Assembly (NCBI GenBank): GCA_022495005.1
Contig: JAGYXB010001749.1
Location: forward strand, 186,001-250,000
DNA length: 64,000 bases
Source: Rhyacophila brunnea
Taxonomy: Eukaryota; Arthropoda; Insecta; Trichoptera; Rhyacophilidae
Direction: 5' to 3'
The position numbers and the translations under genes were made by a program. Positions 60,713-64,000 of the stretch are shown here, piece by piece; positions within the stretch are counted from its first letter, which is position 1, and each line of letters starts with the position of its first letter. Below the pieces are notes generated by a model. That model saw only the letters and a program-made list of their open reading frames with translations, was not told the DNA's origin and did no database searches.

Positions 60713-61964
60713 AGTCCCATGACTAAAACTATTCCGGGAAGCATACATGTTACATGACTCCACGATGTGCTCCGTGGTCTGAATCCCACCACATTTGCAA
60801 AGTGGGGGTACGCAAATACCATTAATTATTATCGTGCACAAAAATTAACGGCAATTTCCATTACCATCGTCTATGGTCTTTATCGCTGACTGTGTTTACA
60901 TTGAATCTTCGATCTTTACAATTTGATACATCTATGTATAATTATGTAGGTAAACAATATGTACTTTAGCACTGTATGATGAATCTTACAGGCCAACTAA
61001 TTCATCAAGAATCTAACCCAGTGGTTTTCAAACGTTTTCATTTTCGATTTATTCACTGCGCCCCAAAAATAGCAATTAGTTCGACGAGTGAATGCAGTTA
61101 CGTCCTTGAGAGAATATTCACATTCAGTATGCAGAATTAAAACAATCTTCATTCCATTTTTAGTCTAAAATTGTGTTTAAAATAGTTTAACATTACCTAC
61201 CTACTAAAACATTTTATCATTTCCTCTCACCTACATATTTAAAATCAAGAACAATAATAAATATCTGCAATCTTCCACCATAAGTACATGCTTACTGTGA
61301 TTTTTAGGACAGAAAAACAAAAATTTCAATGGCGTATGGCGTAAGCAAAAAAATGGAATAAGTTTTTATTATTTTATTTTAATTAATACAGTAACGTTCA
61401 ATCAATAAATGACAGTTAAAATTATGTACCTCTCCACAAATCCTCATTATTTATTTATTGTATAGGTATTACACATCCACCAGTATGTTACCCAACCAAA
61501 TCGCATTTCGCACATAATCCACTAAAAATCAGCTGCACAAAAATAATCAAACAGGTTCGTAACAGCAGTGACACCAATGGCGTGCATTTCGTATAATAAC
61601 TACCCCAATATTATGAGGGATATTTTTATTTTATATTTATAAAATAATATGTAAGTAAGCAAGAACATATTTATTTTTCAATAAGCCACATAATATATGC
61701 CTAGCATTCATAGTCGCGAGTATATTATTTCTACAGTTTCTATTATATATATGTGTGTTCCCATTGTTATCATCATGACAATGCACTGGTGAGCTTTGTG
61801 GCCTGGAGCATTATCATAAATGTATTTATTAATTGAACCTGATAACGCTCTTTGGATTTTTATAAATTTCAAATCTCGCGCCATTCGCATACAGTGCACA
61901 AAACCGTCGCCTTAATATAATATATGTTATATATACATAAAATTAAGAATGTAAATTAAATAAT
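60713..61964. other. Non-coding DNA
   Basis: 60745-60815 is GC-richer (GACTCCACGATGTGCTCCGT, then GGTCTGAATCCCACC) and could be a LINE remnant, but no motif is clear. The remainder is AT-rich with nothing recognised. Confidence 0.35.
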
Positions 61965-62260
61965 GTTCGGTGGCGCTGCACTCCTACCAATCACCGAGGT
62001 TCTTAAGCCAATGAACGCGGCGTCATATTCTGCTACGTTGATCATTTATGTTTCATTGGATGATGAATCAGAGAGTGCTAAAATTTTTCCCTGTCATAAT
62101 GTTGCCAAGGTACTGCAGTTTTCTGGTTATCATACTAGTCTGAAGGATGTTCCCATTTGTTACCCTGCCAGTCCGATAAGTTGTAAGGCCATCTACATTA
62201 ATAGAGTCACATCTGAAAGGTTTAAACTTAAGTCTATATCTCCATAGAATCAAAAAATGT
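61965..62260 (-). pseudogene. Non-LTR reverse-transcriptase C-terminal remnant
   Basis: On the minus strand TGRVTNGNILQTSMITRKLQ continues as YLGNIMTGKNFSTL and, after stops and a frame change, VHWLKNLGDW. This matches the (K)TRKLxYLGHIMRxxxY..SWLKNLRxW tail of insect LINE ORF2 proteins, also seen at 34835-35250. The plus-strand frame of 94 codons over the same DNA is a shadow. Confidence 0.75.
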
Positions 62261-63934
62261 TAAAAATTGATAAAAAGGGGTCAGATTTTCAAAAATGCTT
62301 CCTTGCTATCTAAATTCTTGTTGTTATTGAAGTTATACTCTTTTTGGCGCGTTTAGGAAAACAGATCAGAGTGTATTTTCGCGTGTGACCAGCCGCGATG
62401 TAACACATAATTTTTATAATTTATATTGCATTCGGGTTGCGTAATACTTTGAAATATTTATCGTTGTGTTAGGCGGATTCAAATTTGTTTCTGTTAACTT
62501 TCCTAACGTTATTCATAAAACTTTATTTATATTGTGGTGTATATTATTTATTTCTTATGACGGGTACTGTTAATCAACAGATTAACGTTTTCAAGTTTTA
62601 GTGTTTATGTTCAGCCATTTTATGCTAAATGGTTAAAAAGGACGGTGTCATTCAAACATTATTCAGGTCTAAGATAATTCATAATGCATCGCTAATAATT
62701 CGCAAATGTTATATTTTAATGTATTTATTAACGAGTAAATTTTACAGAGCCAATTCGATGAACACCCCACTGAGAATTGCTCACCAATGGACTGTAGCAA
62801 TATTCCCTACATGGATATTAAAAAGTAGCCAGATTAGTAATCTAACCCGCCTGCTAGTTTAACACATTTACAAATCGAATCCAATTTTCCACGGACGTAA
62901 TTCGCGTTATGTTGGCACAGGGATCACTTGTTTCACACAATAATTCTGTTATAATCTTAAAAAAACTCTATAAAATAATGATCTATTTATATATTATTAT
63001 CTGATTTAATACAATAATAAGAATGGTTTATATTTTTTAAATAATTTTGTTAAATTAAAATATCTATTAACCAATTTAGTTTGGTTGTAAATAGAGATTG
63101 ATGTTTGAGTGACATAACTCCTTACGTGAAACAGTCTCTTTGTTGGTAGTACAAGGGGTGATCTTTGATACTTGTATGTAGAAAGATAACAAAGCCGAAA
63201 GCTAAGTGCTAGGAGCATGTGCGCTGTGAAAATAAGGCGTCAACTTGGGCACATGTCACCTCGTGATTTCTACTTGGTGGAGTATATTTTTTTTATTAGT
63301 ATACATAACTGGATACATTGATCGATTTTTTTGGATATTTCGTAAATGTTCTGTAGTAGATAAATGTATATTCTGTATTATGCAGATATTTTTTTTGGAT
63401 AAATTTTAACATACCTATTATCCTTGTTAGTCGGAAATAAATATTATATTTTTTAATTTTTCTTGTGGCACTAAAAATCAAATATTTCTTAAGAACATCA
63501 CTGTAGGGCAGGACAACAACAATATGAAAAAATGTTAAAAAAAAATATAGGTATGTCATTTAATTAAATTTGGTATTTCTCACATAATTGACTTTTTAAT
63601 TGGGAGGGATGGACTTAGTGGCTTGAGACTAGCATGATATTTTTTAATCATTGGGCCATAAAAATAATTATACGTAACTATAAATGTAGGTACACAATAT
63701 TATTGGATGTATTACTCAATGGGAATTGAAAACTAATAGTATTTTTAAAAGAAAGTTTTGACATGAAACGTGATTAATAATACCTAAACACAACACGACA
63801 AGACGCTTGGAATTATTGAATATTATCTCGATAACAGTACTTCATCAGTATCAAAAAATGTATGCGATATCATATTTGGAATGTATGTAGAATTTATATC
63901 CTCCTTAGCTTCCTCTACCGGATATGATATAATG
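62261..63934. other. Non-coding DNA
   Basis: 62325-62360 has TTGAAGTTATACTCTTTTTG, then GCGCG, similar to 2805-2830. The open frames at 62629-62862, 63006-63218 and 63296-63559 are AT-rich and show no domain. Nothing else is recognised. Confidence 0.4.
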
Positions 63935-64000
63935 GGGTACGGATCTCGAGTGTGAAAAAATATGGGATAAACTTAAACACGCGTTAAATTTTTTTATATT
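63935..64000. repeat. Repeat family C fragment at the window edge
   Basis: GGATCTCGAGTGTG, then AAATATGGGATAAACTTAAA and CACGCGTTAAA, match the left parts of 11840-12075 and 15240-15660. The copy continues beyond the window. Confidence 0.5.

Noticed and set aside
61963..62247. Plus-strand 94-codon gene
   Set aside because: The opposite strand carries the TRKLQYLG..WLKNLGDW LINE tail, which explains the openness.

Overview
This is an AT-rich, intron-dominated stretch of animal genome, almost certainly from an insect. It carries a recognisable insect Senseless/GFI-family zinc-finger gene, tRNA-derived SINEs, decayed non-LTR retrotransposons, MITEs and arrays of the insect telomere-type unit TTAGG. 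The recurring GGTACCTA-like words and base composition would suit a hemipteran such as an aphid or its relatives, but Lepidoptera cannot be excluded from sequence alone. No bacterial, organellar or viral gene cluster is seen.

The one confident gene is a plus-strand senseless/GFI1 homologue. Two exons are certain: 38957-39950 (Pro/Ser/His-rich N-terminal region, zinc finger 1 and most of finger 2) and 41624-41805 (end of finger 2, fingers 3 and 4). Their splice phases agree and join the fingers perfectly. The large exon is open in frame through its acceptor. An upstream exon at 12168-12281 fits it in phase, and a candidate first exon with ATG and GTAAGT donor at 3400-3511 fits that one in turn. 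If all are right the gene covers at least 38 kb here, with a 26.7-kb second intron. The last exon (fingers 5 and 6 and the stop) was not found, so the gene should run past the right edge. A separate short ATG-to-donor exon candidate lies at 21165-21233 inside intron 2.

The rest is intron or intergenic DNA filled with mobile-element remains. These are: at least nine reverse-transcriptase C-terminal fragments of non-LTR elements; a tRNA-derived SINE family (copies near 2.1, 8.6, 20.4, 32.1 and 35.8 kb); a second SINE family (32.2 and 42.3 kb); two inverted-duplication elements with divergent tRNA-like heads (10.2 and 16.4 kb), one with a 13-bp target duplication; a palindromic MITE with a TTAGG-repeat core (13.9 and 58.3 kb), one copy with an 8-bp target duplication; a 240-bp MITE pair (18.4 and 29.7 kb); a TA-flanked MITE nested in a SINE (32.35 kb); hAT-like short elements (32.9 and 44.5 kb); and several unclassified dispersed repeats.

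Between 43 and 56 kb, downstream of the last visible zinc-finger exon, several GC-richer unique islands stand out from the AT-rich background. They do not look like repeats or exons and are the best candidates for conserved regulatory DNA of the senseless locus. That is inference from composition only.
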